A stretch of DNA of 64,000 nucleotides from Basidiobolus meristosporus CBS 931.73 (GCA_002104905.1 MCFE01000396.1:17850-81849); one strand, 5' to 3'. Numbered from the stretch's first letter, positions 10,601 through 23,285 are shown. Translations and numbers: made by a program. The notes: generated by a model from the sequence alone, not told the origin.

Positions 10601-11969
10601 GTTAGCTGATTCTTCCCAAGGGCATATATCCCGACACTTACCGCTTTGATACAGTTGGATTTTCCCTAGGCCACCTCCGGCCCCGTACCAGCTTAGTATC
10701 TCGAGATTGATCCCGCTGACCGTGAAAGGCCTACTGCCCTGAACAATACGAAACTCCTGAAAGGGGAGGTTAGGATCATGGTTTAGTGGGCATTCGCTGG
10801 AGCAGGCTACTGTTTGTTGAGTAATAGGGTCATAGTACGTGAGTGGAATGATAAGATTGTCGGGGAAGCTCAGCAACCTGAAGAGAGATCAATCAGTGGA
10901 AAAGCTCGCGAGTGTGTCGATACGAGATGCCTACCGAAATGTCTTTGTTCCCCTTCCCTCGTAATTAGTGTTCTTGATACGAAGTAGGCTTGGGGTGATG
11001 GTGACGGGAAACTGGGCCCACCAATATCCAGGCATGTTGTCGCGCATCAGCCAGATATTGTTAATTGCATCTGTGTTGCCGCCGCAGATGACATTACGTG
11101 GGTTGGAGAACCCAGATGTGCTTGCTGAATTTCCACCTGATATCTAAGCGAGAGAGAACTCGGATTAATCTTGTGAAGCGGGTGTCAATACTGTTGGTTG
11201 ATCCACTCACCGAAGCATTGTTAAAGTTCACCTCTTGCGTGTTTGGAGCCATATTCTGGATTCCATCTGCGGTAGAGTTGAAGCTGCCTCCAAAGAATAG
11301 GCTACTGGATGCACTGGATGCACCAATTGTATACACCGGCCCATTAAATCCTTTGAAATTAAATGCGGTCCAGTTTCCGTTGGTCCACTTCGCGATGGAT
11401 CCCCCAAAAGTCGTTAGCAAGCTGTACTTGTCCAGAGGGTTGACTGGAACGGGAGCGACAAATGCTCCCCCGACATACACAATATTTCGACTGGGGTCAC
11501 AATACATATCATACACCGGGCCGTCCAAACCTTTGATCAGCGGGGAAAAGGACTTCGTTGACGGATCGTATAAGGCGATGTTGTTGACCTCCACCCCGCC
11601 AATATGAGTGAAATTTCCCCCAACATATATATACGCTTGGGGATCGGCGCCCCCTCCTCCCTTTGTGGAAGGCATGGAGCATAGGGAGTGGATCTTCCCA
11701 CCAACCGAGGTGTATCCTATTAATTCTAGGGTATTCTTGGTCTTTCGAATCAGAGAATCTACATTTGGGTCCAGCGTCGAGACATTGCCGTTGGGGGAAT
11801 AAGTTGAGATGCCATTGAACTGGCCGGTGATCTCTAGTTGGGAGAGAGACGAAAAATCGAGTACGACTTGGTTGCTTTGGGCCAGGCAGGGAAGGGTATA
11901 TATGGAGAATAATATCAATAAACTAGACGTTCTGGTGGACAAATAGGGCTTTTTTCGAGTGGGGGACAT
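7609..11969 (-). CDS. RAX2: Rax2-like cortical polarity protein with C-terminal SH3 domain (one apparent frameshift)
   Basis: Exons 11969-11211, 11143-10935, 10877-10642, 10577-8044 and 7970-7609. A signal peptide (LLILFSIYTLPCLAQ) starts a large lumenal/extracellular region of kelch-like repeats typical of Rax2 (YVGGNFTHIGG, VYVGGAF, FIGGDFQG, LIVGGDFDG, GSLVFEKFGN). One membrane helix (about residues 1164-1192) and a basic stop-transfer LRKKRRAAKYPYPN follow. Rax2 marks sites of polarised growth in yeasts. The cytosolic tail can be spliced (GTACCT at 8043, TTAG at 7971) into an in-phase SH3 domain: YYAKFPFNA, IWWMGI, GVFPASYV. Without that splice the protein ends at PLSWYIRKA. Near 10175-10195 the frame slips: the family block FQPKVVM requires one extra base. 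Total length would be about 1,366 residues. Confidence 0.88.
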
Positions 11970-12470
11970 TCTATATAGTTTGGGAGACGTGTGAAAGCAG
12001 AGACGCTTACAGTCTGGTTCCGAGCAAAACGAACCTCTATTAGCAGGAAAACTTGTGAAGACGGTATAGACTAGTGGAATGAAGAGGATATTGTGTGGCC
12101 TCTCATCTGCCTATGGGGGCGACAAAAATAGGCAAAATCAAAAGAGAAGTGATACAGAAGCTCAGCAATATAAGGAAGACGAGGGAAAGTCAACAAAGTA
12201 GTGGAGAAAGAGCAGTCGGAAAAGATAGAACAATCGGTTGCTGAATGAATATGCAGGTAAACAGTGGTAACCCAGATTCACAAAGCGGCAATCAATTGAA
12301 GAGTTTTCCGAGTGCATATTCCATGCGGGATGTAGTCTCATTGTATTGAGTGAATCTGCAGTATTCGACTTAATTCCCTAATCACTACGACGCCTTAAAC
12401 GGTATTCTACACTGTATAAATTCCGACAATCACCTAGCCAAACAAACATTTCCTGATAAACAAAGTGGTA
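11970..12470. other. Intergenic: Rax2 promoter region
   Basis: About 500 bp upstream of the Rax2 ATG (minus strand), purine-rich on the plus strand near 12120-12230. No gene is supported. Confidence 0.55.
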
Positions 12471-12826
12471 CTAATTAGCTTGCTTCCTAAAAAGTAACAA
12501 GGCCTGGAACAACTTTAAAGTAGCTTTGTCCCAATCACCCGAGTCGTCATCGCCCAAGAAAGCCCCGAATAAAGACAACAAGGAAATTAAGGGCCAACGT
12601 GATTTCTTCTGGAGCAAACAATATCTGATACCATCGGCAGGACAGGTTTCATGATCAGCACTTGACGATAGTGATATGTGGTCTTGAAGCAACTGGTACA
12701 TTAAATGGGTGATTGCTAGGTCAGGAGTACCATCCCGTTTAGGCTAGTTCGTGATGAATTTATTGTTCCGCAGCATCCATGCTAACAACAAGTCTATGCG
12801 ACCACTAAACAACATAATTAGCAAGT
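12471..12826 (-). other. Possible broken or alternatively spliced C-terminal extension of the Gemin5 gene
   Basis: Just past the Gemin5 stop (12829-12827) the minus strand has an intron-like end (CTAAT..GTTTAG). It is followed by protein-like sequence SGRIDLLLAWMLRNNK, an in-frame TAG at 12746-12744, and then a further open stretch to 12471 with helical character (PLISLLSLFGAFLG, ATLKLFQALLLF). No single normal-length intron removes both stops while keeping phase. It could be a lost C-terminal segment, an alternative 3' exon, or chance. Confidence 0.35.
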
Positions 12827-15800
12827 TTACGATTCTACAATGGGATGGAGCAGCCGTTTTTCCAGTGCCTCTATCCCGATGATATCTTGGTCGAAAATGA
12901 TTTGGTTGACCCATTCTATTTGTGCTTGATCGGCTTTGAGACGAAGATTTTCTTTGAGAATGGCTAGGCGATTCAGTGCCTCTTCGGTGCATCCCCGAAC
13001 CAAATGGATGATATGAAGTGTGAGATGGAAGGCTGTCTGTCCCTGTTAACTAAATGCGTTAATACACGTCGTCGAAGAAGCTGATGAAAGCCCAGTACCA
13101 AGTGGTCGTGTCTCAAGCTATCGAAATTCTCCTTCTCCAGCTGAAGCAGATCGATTGATGTGTTGAGACTATCCAAGTCAACTCCGTAGCTTCTCCACAG
13201 GCTCTCTACAATCCTCACAAATCGTAGCTCGTGGCTGGTTGGGTTGTCATCTGTGCCTTCACGTTCTATTGCCTCGTTTGTTTGGGGATTGTTTTCCAAC
13301 ATCCATTTTTCAACACCCAAGATCATTAAATACATCGAGCTTTTTTCAAATGCGCACCTCTGGTAGATCTTTACCGCCTCAGAGAATTCCCCTCTTCGGT
13401 GCGACTCTAAGGCATATCGGAAGAGACGCTCTGAAGTGGAAGGATCCTCAAGTATTTCTGCCAGGTCGGCAGCTGATCGAAGTGCTGATAGGTCGTTCCG
13501 CCGGGCTATTGCGTTGATGGCATCACTGCTTAGTTTGGCGGCGAGATAGCTTCGATCAAAACATTAGTTAACAGTTTACCATCGATTAAAAGCAATTCCA
13601 CATTGATGTTACCATTGACAGGCCTGCTCGTACAGCCCTTTTTGCTCCAACTGTGCAGCCCATTTGCACAGAACCTCAGTGATCAGTGGGTCTTCACTTG
13701 ACAACCGCAGCTTCGCAAGAATATAAGCCTCCCTGGCGGAATAGAATGCTTGGTGAAACTCCGCTCAAAAGCCGATAACCGTGGTTGCGCTTACTTGAAC
13801 AACTCTGCTTCGAGGTATACTTTCACGGCCTCATATATACAAGAACATCCGATGTAGAATATTACAGCAGTGTGGTAGTCACCAGATTTAGCAAGCTTGG
13901 AAGCGTAAGCCTGAAGAAAGCTCTTCCACATATCTTGTCCAGCTAGTAGAAAACAGTGAGTACATTAGGGGGTGAGTATCAAAGTAACCTCTATTACCCA
14001 TAGGACTTAGTGCTACTAAGGGCATATGACTAAGTGAGGGGTTATCAGAGTTGAGAACATCTGTCAAAGCGCCTTCTATATTTCCTTGCCACACAAGCAA
14101 CGGGAGCTGAAGGTCGGTGGTGTTTGGGTTTGTTTGCAATGCCTGGGCTAGAGATAGAAGGCAGATTTTAGAAAGGGATTATCAGGCAAAATGAGGGCCT
14201 AGAAGTTGCTATACACCTTCAATATCCAGAAGATTGAGCAACTCTCTTCTTTCGCCAAACAGCATCTCCACCATGTTTGTACTCTTTTTGTTGACAACGG
14301 GATCATCAAGATCTACACTTTGGTGCGCCCGTTTTTTGGCAAGATCTAAGCAATTTTGCTGCATGGTTTTTCGCGTCTCCGACATGAAGGCATTGCTGCT
14401 GCGTGGAAACATATTTGTTTTTCCCTTCTTTTCGTTGCTCCGCTTTTTTCTAGTCGAAGAAGCTGAGGCCAATGCGGGTGGTGGTTGCTTATTAATAGGG
14501 TCCTCAGGGATGTTTATTGGCGATGGTGGTGGTATATCAGCGGCTGTCTCCATGCTTGGTCTTTCTGGTTCAGTCATGGTGGCCCTGATCTTCTTAGAAG
14601 AGTCGTCTGGATTTTCTTTGAAATAGTCAGAACCAAGTCAAGTATTGATGGAGCTGGGAGGGTAATGAAATTGCTTACTCTTGGTAAATGGATGCTCCGA
14701 AGCTTTCCAAAGGCATACCATCTGCTCGTCCATCCCTACAAAGATTTGGTCTGGGTCTAGTATGGACCATGTAGTGCACATGGCTCTCCCACACTCCGCC
14801 TGGAATTGGGCCAATTTCTCCCCGGTCATCACATTCCAAACCTGTACATTGAAGTGTTTAGAACCTATTGTTGGGGCAGAGTTGAATCAAGTAGAGCAAT
14901 ACCACACAAGACCCATCAAAGGAGGTCGAGGCAAGTTTGTAAGGATCGGACCAAGACCAGCTCAAATCAGTGATGCCTTTTCGATGGCCACGTAGTAACT
15001 GGAACGACGAGGTTTGAGGAATAGGTACTTCAAACGTGTTAGTCTGTTAGCTATATGAGCAGAAGAAAGTAAATGCACCAACTATCGGTAGGCTCGGTCG
15101 CAGTGATGTCATGGATACAAACGGAGTTGTCATCGGATCCAGATGCAAGCCAGTATTTGATGGAATCTAGTGTTGAATGCAATGTATCAAGTCGGGTGTT
15201 CCGAAATCTCTGGCATATAGGCCTACCTGGCGAGCCGAGGGTTTCTGCTGGTACAGTGTGGACTCTCCATTTTAGCCTATTGATTGCCTGGCGTTGGCCA
15301 TTGAACCGATATGTCAGCCTGAATGAGGGCAGGTGGTACACCTCAAGCGAGCCATCGGCATTACCTAATGCGAGAAAGCGACCCAAGGGGTCCAGGGCCA
15401 CTTCGGAACGCTTCGGCAATGTCTGCTTTTTGTCCTTGGCACATAGATTAATTCACCGCACGATACAGCAGGCCTAAGATGAACTCACCTGAACGGTGTG
15501 CATCCACTCTGGGTTGTTCTTCTCGACGAACTCGTTGACATTCTTCGATGGTTTATCAGGTCGCTTGGTCTCGCTTACCAAAACCTTCCCATCGCCACCA
15601 CAAGTCAGCAATACCCACTCGTCGGATGGCTCGGCCTCGTCCAGGCTTGCTCTCTTACACCAATCGATAGAATAGACAGTAGATTTATGGTACGACTTGA
15701 AGGATTTGATCGTTTCGGTGTACACGTCAATCAGCCCGAAGTTTCCGGCATCAGTGCCGTATGACAAGACCCCTTCTTCCGAGGGGTGCCATTTGAGCTA

Positions 15801-17363
15801 ATGGATCAATATTAATCCAATGAAGACAAACAAGCACCGTCAAGTGGCAAATACCCTGGTAATCTTTCCTTTCAAGCCCTTCCATATGAGCTTGGAGTCA
15901 TAAGGCTTTTCTGGATCCATGTAGTTCCATACTCGGATGGTATTGTCCCCCAAGCCCATTGCTACTTTGGTTGGGTCTAGCTCGGACATGTCCAGAGAGT
16001 AGACAAACCCGCCTAAGCCTTGGATAAGCGTGGTTGGTCTCCTGCTTTCGGTGTTCCATAGAATAATCTGTATCTCGGGCGTTAGGTTGGAACGACCCCG
16101 CCATAAAACCATTGAAATACCTGTCGATCCATGGACGTCGTTATCATGCTCTGTCCGTTTCGCACAGGGACCATGCTGAACACACATCGTGAGTGGCCAT
16201 CCTTAAACCGATCTTTAATCCACCTTTCATCCTTTGTATCGCATATGATAATTTCCCCCCTAAACTAGACTAGTCAGCAACAGCTTGGTGAAAACAACCT
16301 AATGATAACCTACATGTATGAGCTGCAGATCAGCTTGTGTTGTGATTTGGGGTCCCACATCACCGATGTCCAAATACGCGATTTCTGCTGCTCAGTCAGA
16401 TGGCCCTTTGCTTTAGGAAGCTTGAGGCAGAAGACTTGCCGCTCATTTGGCACATCCCATACTTTGATACTTTTGTCACGGGAACCTGATGCCAAAGGCT
16501 TATACTCTGGGAGCAAGGTTACTTCAAGTATTGGTATGCCTGTACGCGCTGTAAGTACTCTACCAGCATTCGCTATATCCCAAGTGCTTGTCTGCCACGA
16601 CAAAGAATGGATCTCGTCATCATGCCCCTTCAACCTATAAAGCACGCTCATTTCCTCCTCGGTTGATATTTTAAGGATCAGCATAGATCCATTCTGGTAA
16701 CTATTAAACGGGTTAGAAAACCACCCTTCTATACTAGAATCGTAACTCATCTTACCCAACCGCGAAAACATTACTGTGTGTGGGTGACGCCTCAATACAA
16801 AATATCGCCGAGTTTTGAAAATTCCCCTTTTGATACTTTTCAGTAGTTGGGTTCCAGGCGATAATACCCCCTGTTTTGTCTCCTGAAAAAGAACAGAAAA
16901 TTTAGAAGCCTGCCCTTTCAACTAAGCTTGACGGAGTCTTAAACACCTGACACATAGAAATCTTCGTTGGTAGACCATGCCAGTGATTGAACTTCACTCT
17001 GTAAGAAAACATATCACTTCAGTTACCAACACCCAAAACCAAATCACTTTCTTGCTGTCTGCTAACCTTGTGCAACTCGTGAACACTAGATGTTGTTCGC
17101 TCTACCAAATCCCAACACTTTACTTTCTTATCACCACCAGCAGAAATACAAAATCTATCTAGCTTAGATGCCGCTATGGCATTGACTCGTACACTATGTG
17201 CGTACAAAAGCCCACGAAACTCTAGGGAAATTGCATCAAGTAGGATGATGGAGCTTCTGGCACCGTACAAAAATAGATCGGTGCTAGAGGAATAGCTGGA
17301 GACCTGCGAAGTATACCAGTTGGACGAAGGGGGGTATGCCTGGTACTTGCTTACAGCGGTCAT
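12827..17363 (-). CDS. GEMIN5: Gemin5-like WD-repeat protein
   Basis: Seventeen exons give 1,195 residues: 17363-17067, 16998-16947, 16882-16756, 16700-16314, 16259-16121, 16067-15855, 15797-15489, 15434-15227, 15166-15083, 15027-14903, 14841-14679, 14615-14217, 14147-13998, 13942-13795, 13732-13613, 13549-13099, 13042-12827. The start YPPSSNWYTSQ matches the Gemin5 N-terminus. Two WD40 propellers follow with hallmark blocks VYSLDMSELDPTKVAMGLGD, LTCGGDGKVL, ALGNADGSLEVY, LASGSDDNSV and DLSWSWSDPYKLAST. A Lys-rich linker leads to the helical TPR-like module (AYASKLAKSGDYHTAV, AYILAKLRLSSEDPLI) and a C-terminal helical end. In animals Gemin5 binds the snRNA m7G cap and Sm site for the SMN complex. 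The usual Gemin5 C-terminal extension is shortened (human protein about 1,508). Confidence 0.93.
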
Positions 17364-17852
17364 GGAAAGAAAAGCAAATTTCACTTGGTGAATCTCGACC
17401 GATGGCTAAATTCGAGATTCAGGCCAACATTGTGACTAAAAATAGGCAACAATTCCCTCACGTATGATCCAATGACTGAGCACCCGGTCATTGTTTTGAG
17501 TAAACAATCTATCTAAAGCCAAGTCCTTTTCTTGCCAATGAAGCAGTAGTTGCCAAATTCGCGTGAAACGAGATCAATCATATTACTGGCTTAGTGACTG
17601 CCAATGACAGAATGTAGTAATTCGGCAAACAACCGTTCCCCTCTGTTTTACCACATTCAAGTCATACGTGATCTTGATCACACATCACACTCTAAACGAA
17701 AGCCTATGTGTAAACAATGACTCCTTAAATAGTTCAATTATTATGAATCCATTGATTACTCGAGGTACTGCTCCTATTAGTTACAGTTTTTTTTCTTAAA
17801 TATATCGCGCTTGCTGGTGCCAACCTATCCCTCTCTCTCTCCTGTTGCTGTC
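17364..17852. promoter_or_regulatory. Divergent intergenic region, Gemin5 (-) and XMAP215-C gene (+)
   Basis: 489 bp shared by two divergent genes. No TOG-domain coding sequence is present, which matters for the neighbouring C-terminal-only gene. A pyrimidine stretch CCCTCTCTCTCTCCTG lies just before the plus-strand ATG at 17853. Confidence 0.6.
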
Positions 17853-19713
17853 ATGAGTCAAAAAAATTTGGTTAGACGCGAGCTATTAGCCGGCACTGTT
17901 GTACGAGGTGATACTAGTCAGACCATCGATGCAGCTAAGCAAATAGCCGAGCTTGCTTCCAAAGATCCTTCTTCCCTAGCGCCGCATGCAAACGATCTTA
18001 TTATTGCTGTCACTCTTAAATTGTCCCTTCTGTTTGATTACGGGAAAATGGGCAACGTTTGGGCCCAACAGACCACGCATTTGCTGTCTGCCCTGACTAA
18101 ACTTTCTTCGGCCAATGAAGTGGCTAGTGTTCTAAAGTACGACGCACTCTACCAGCTGTTCACGCGACTGGTGAAGTATCTCCTTGACGATTTTGTCGAG
18201 AAACTCCCTGCTTCCGCAAAGGATTCATTGAACTCGGTATTTTGCAAGGTTGTGAAACGCGCCCATCCAAATGCTATATGCAGGTCAGTATCCAGTAAGA
18301 TCCGATGATTACTGCTGCCCGGTGATACTGACGGTTGATTGCAGAGTCCTGTTCAACACCTTTCTTCTTCACATCAACGGTCTCATCAAGAACGACGAAA
18401 ACACGGAAGAGCACTACAAGTGCTACGATATTGTCCAAAAGCTAATCTGGCGGGTGGCCAAAGGGCTGCGCGAGCAAATTAACCTCAAGAAGGTCAACCA
18501 GGAGAGGCTCCTGGCAGACATCAACCAGTTTCTGGAAAACTTTGATGCCCAGCAGTGGAGTTTGGTTACGCAGCGCTTAAGATTCACCAACAGCCCGTGG
18601 CAAACTGTGAAGGCCATATTGAGTCTCCTGATACACATTCACAAGGAAAAAATCTTCTCACGCCTTACCCTGATCCCTAACTCAACCCAAAGCCCAATCT
18701 ATATCAAGATTCTACACTCGCTGCAGAATTCCCCAGCGATCGGTAAGCAAAGGCACTTGGTATGTTCATCGGCCGATACTCACACCTTCTCCATGTAGAC
18801 CGCCGCTTACTGGAAGACAAATTCAATAGCTCCCAAGAGAACCTCGCCTCCTCCCCGAAGACCCGTAGCCGCTCCATCAGCCCAGTCCAAACCATGGATG
18901 ATCAGCTGGATCGAATTTTCCAGCGAATCCGACATGGATCCACGATGCATGATGTTGGTTATCTTCGATTCTCCCCATTTTTAGTTCATGCACTGATGTT
19001 GTTTCGCAGGGGGTGCAGGAGCTCAAGGAATTCCGTCTCAAGAACCCACAGGCGGAGGAAGCGGTAAAAAGCCGATTGGCCAAGCTCAGTCATGGTTTCC
19101 AGATGTACATCCGTCGATTTGCCTTGAGGCTTGATGGCGACTATCTTTCACGGCCGATGTCCGCCAGCTCCGATAGTCTAACCTCGTATCGATCACTTCA
19201 AACCGGATCCTCTACTCCAACCTCTACTCACACACTCAAAACTGCATCCACCACATCCCCCTCTGCCAAGTCCATCACAACCCCAACTTCTACACGGGCT
19301 CTCAAAACCGGATTAGCCTCCGCACAGTCTCTCAAAACCGGATTAGCCTCTGCACGGTCTCTCAAGACCGGCTCGGTTACCCCAACTATCCAACGTGGGA
19401 GTATGATCAGCAGCCCAAAAAAGTCGGTCTTCAGATCTACCAAATCTAAATCGCTTGCGATGTCGCTATCCATGTTCGAGGACCCTGATCGGAAAGGTAG
19501 CTTGTTGTGCCATCTCAGGCTTGAGTCAGTATTAACCTGCATATCACCTGTATAGCGACTCCACAGAAGGCTGTGGCCCCGGAGCGACTTGACTCCATCA
19601 AGAAGATGTTCGAGTATTCGGTAGGTGCTTGAATTTCTGTGCTCTCTCCTGTACGATTTCTGATCCCTATCCAGGGCCTTTCCAACACAAGAAGCAAAAT
19701 GGCTAGATCTTGA
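17853..19713 (+). CDS. XMAP215/Alp14/Stu2-family C-terminal domain protein lacking TOG domains
   Basis: Six exons (17853-18283, 18345-18742, 18799-18953, 19010-19496, 19556-19620, 19675-19713) encode 524 residues. The helical part aligns with the C-terminal domain of ch-TOG/XMAP215 downstream of the TOG array: LVRRELLAGTVVRGDTSQT, HANDLIIAVTLKLSLLFD, IVQKLIWRVAKGLR, SPWQTVKAILSLLI, then the terminal helix bundle DQLDRIFQRIRHG and QELKEFRLKNPQAEEAV. In animals and fission yeast this region contacts TACC proteins and spindle poles. The rest is a Ser/Thr-rich tail with a degenerate LKTGLASA repeat and a short basic end. The ATG at 17853 was chosen because nothing coding precedes it and an upstream stop lies at 17778. 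The tubulin-binding TOG domains are absent. Confidence 0.8.
19289..19370 (+). repeat. Short tandem coding repeat (LKTG-L/S-A-S units)
   Basis: Three imperfect copies of a roughly 30-bp unit CTCAAAACCGGATTAGCCTC within exon 4 of the XMAP215-C gene encode a Ser/Thr/Lys-rich linker. Confidence 0.7.
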
Positions 19714-19925
19714 ATTGTCTGTATAAGAGCAAAAAATCCCACGCGAAACCCTTTTGTCTGGCATAGGAGGTTTTCTTCATTTTTCATGTAATTCATTGGT
19801 TTGTACGTTTATTATTGTTGACTGTCTCTAGAGATCTGTGGATTATGACAGTATTATAAAATGACTGGTATATTAAGTTGTGCTCATAAAAAAATGGGGC
19901 TCCTCGATAATATGTAGATGGCTGA

Positions 19926-20384
19926 TTACATACAGGTTCGATTCTTCAGAGAGCGGAAGTGGCTACGTCCCAGTACGTCGTCTCTTGTCGTCTCGGCAGC
20001 AGCCATGATTTTCTCCAACAAATTCGGTGGGACCTCAAGATCTACACAAGCCTGACGTAGGTTGACCAGCACCGCATCGAAGTTCGCATCATTAAGCTCT
20101 AATAACCGTTTGTGAACTGCTCGCATTTTACGAGTGTTTATCTCTCGTCCACCTAGCAGGTGCACCAGAAACACCGTTTGCATTCGCTCCAGTCGCTCGA
20201 TATTGATCCCTCTGAAGAATATCCTAGTGTCCTCAACGGTCACGTTGTAACGATAAAACTGTTTGACTATCTTTTCAACCTTTTCGACGCCCAATTCGGC
20301 CAGTACTGTTCCTTCCTTGGGCTCAATCAGATAGAGCTCGCCGCTGGCTTTAAACGGACAGCCGGTGGCATTGTCTTGGCTCAT
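19926..20384 (-). CDS. Truncated (2/2) haemoglobin, group-I-like
   Basis: A single exon of 152 residues. The core fits the truncated globin pattern: FYRYN (B-helix Tyr44, the usual B10 ligand-stabilising residue), RIFFRGINIERLERMQ (Gln69 as probable distal residue), VFLVHLLGGREINTRKM, and AVHKRLLEL with His91 as the proximal haem ligand. VLVNLRQACVDLEVPP and the closing helix follow. Such haem proteins bind O2 and NO; in bacteria group-I forms detoxify NO. The absence of introns in an intron-rich neighbourhood is compatible with acquisition from a prokaryote or alga, but a short gene can lack introns by chance. It converges on the XMAP215-C gene. Confidence 0.85.
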   Translation of the reverse strand: MSQDNATGCPFKASGELYLIEPKEGTVLAELGVEKVEKIVKQFYRYNVTVEDTRIFFRGINIERLERMQTVFLVHLLGGREINTRKMRAVHKRLLELNDANFDAVLVNLRQACVDLEVPPNLLEKIMAAAETTRDDVLGRSHFRSLKNRTCM

Positions 20385-21084
20385 TTCTCTGGATAACTAG
20401 TAAATAAATGGAAATATGTACAATTACAGGTGTGCGGGAAAGGAGTGGGTTTTGGTTTTCGGGAAAGCGAAGGAGGCCGACCCTTTTTAAACCTGCTGTG
20501 AAGGTTTTCTATTTGCCGGGAGTGGGGAGTGTGGTTGAAATTCAATGTTTGCTCATGTGTCATACATCAAGGTACCATTGCTGGAAATAGATTTACGTGA
20601 TCACAGTTGATCAAAGGCTGATATTTCTATTCAGGCCACCGCTGTCACCTTATCCACTTTGGGAATTAAAGGCCATATCCATCGACCCTATAATTCAATA
20701 GATTCCAATCTCAATTAGTTGCTTTTAGCTATATTGGCCTCGACTTTTCAGGCAGGCAGGTTCAGAAGTGTCCTAGATGGCTCTGCCAAGTATAACCTCT
20801 TTCATCAACTACGCCAATCATCTTCCATTTAAGGAGACAGACCGCTTCTCATAAATTACTGTTGAAGTTCGCTGACTAGGCTTATGGACGGACTCGCTAT
20901 ACTGAGATTCTACGACTAAGCATATGGCGAACTCGCTATACTTTGGATTCTACGCTAACCCTAAGTCTCGAGGTGTGGTGCTGGAAATACCCTGATCGTG
21001 ACTCACTTGGATTTCTAATAAAGCATCGGCCCAATAAACATTTATTATTCCTATTAATTGCTACTGATTATTGTCATGGGCCAT
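20385..21084. other. Intergenic with a short tandem repeat
   Basis: 700 bp upstream of the haemoglobin gene and downstream of the WrbA fragment. Apart from the imperfect repeat at 20882-20960 I see nothing encoded. Confidence 0.6.
20882..20960. repeat. Imperfect ~40-bp tandem duplication
   Basis: Two copies share TATGG..ACTCGCTATACT and GATTCTACG. The first is about 20882-20921 and the second about 20923-20960. Confidence 0.7.
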
Positions 21085-21471
21085 CTACTGTCGTCCACGA
21101 ACATACTGTGCAACAATGCTGGTAAAGTATTCTCCTTGATGGGCAGCTACCTCGAGCTCTTTCGAGGATGGCATTCTCGATCCATCCCCATTGGTGATGG
21201 TTCCAGCACCATAGGCACTTCCCCCGATCACGCCCGTGTTGTCACTCAGGTGGGGTGAGGTGAAGCCCAAGGGGACATAGATGATCCCATGGTGGGCAAG
21301 GGTGGTAAGCGAGGTCAGCGCTGTGGTCTCCTGCCCGCCGTGCTGAGAAGCGGTGGAGGTGAAGAAGGTCGCCATCTTCTTGGTGTATGCGCCACGGGCC
21401 CACAGGCCACCCGTGGTGTCCCAGAAGGCGCGCCATTGCCCTGGCATGGAGCCGTATCTGGTGGGCATCCC
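21085..21471 (-). pseudogene. WrbA/Pst2 quinone reductase fragment (inverted duplicate)
   Basis: The C-terminal two thirds of a WrbA-type flavodoxin, from PTRYGSMPGQW to the stop codon. It differs by only about six bases from the intact plus-strand gene at 23286-23909. Beyond about 21470 similarity breaks up: the next bases match a more 5' segment after a deletion, and the frame is lost, so the P-loop half is missing. It is probably a non-functional duplicate. Confidence 0.9.
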
Positions 21472-21700
21472 GAAGAGGAGTTCGGATGTGATGGAGATAG
21501 GAGAGGTAGCTATATAGTTTTCTAATGTTCCAAATGGAGGTTTTCCTCCACTGCAGTGTGGGATGAGCTCGTAATATTTGGTAATTGAAATGATCCCTTC
21601 GCAGCCATATGAGGCTTAATTTACCGGCAATGGGAAAGATTTATTTGTCAGTTCAAGGGCTCCACTACTCAAAACGTATTTACATCAATCTACCAGGTAA

Positions 21701-23004
<1,304 letters not shown>

Positions 23005-23285
23005 GTTGGGTGACTATCATACAAGTGCTTCAAGGCTATTACAATAAGTGATTTGTTGATATTATCTAAGCACTATATTGGTATGACAAAATCAACGTAA
23101 TTGCTCAGGTACTATGGTACTTACCTCAATGAAACTTGATCATCTCGTGTCCCCTAGATGTATATTAAAGTTCATTTAAGGCGACAATTTATCCGTCGGA
23201 AAATTATTCCAGTTTACGGTGTGCAATAAGCTATATAAATGGCTTTTCGATTGTTCGAGCAAAGGCCTAACCTGTATATTTCATC

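Noticed and set aside
13021-13050. A 23-nt intron (GTATTAAC..AACAG) near the end of Gemin5
   Set aside because: An upstream donor GTACTGG at 13098 in the same phase gives a normal 56-nt intron with a good branch site and keeps the conserved end.
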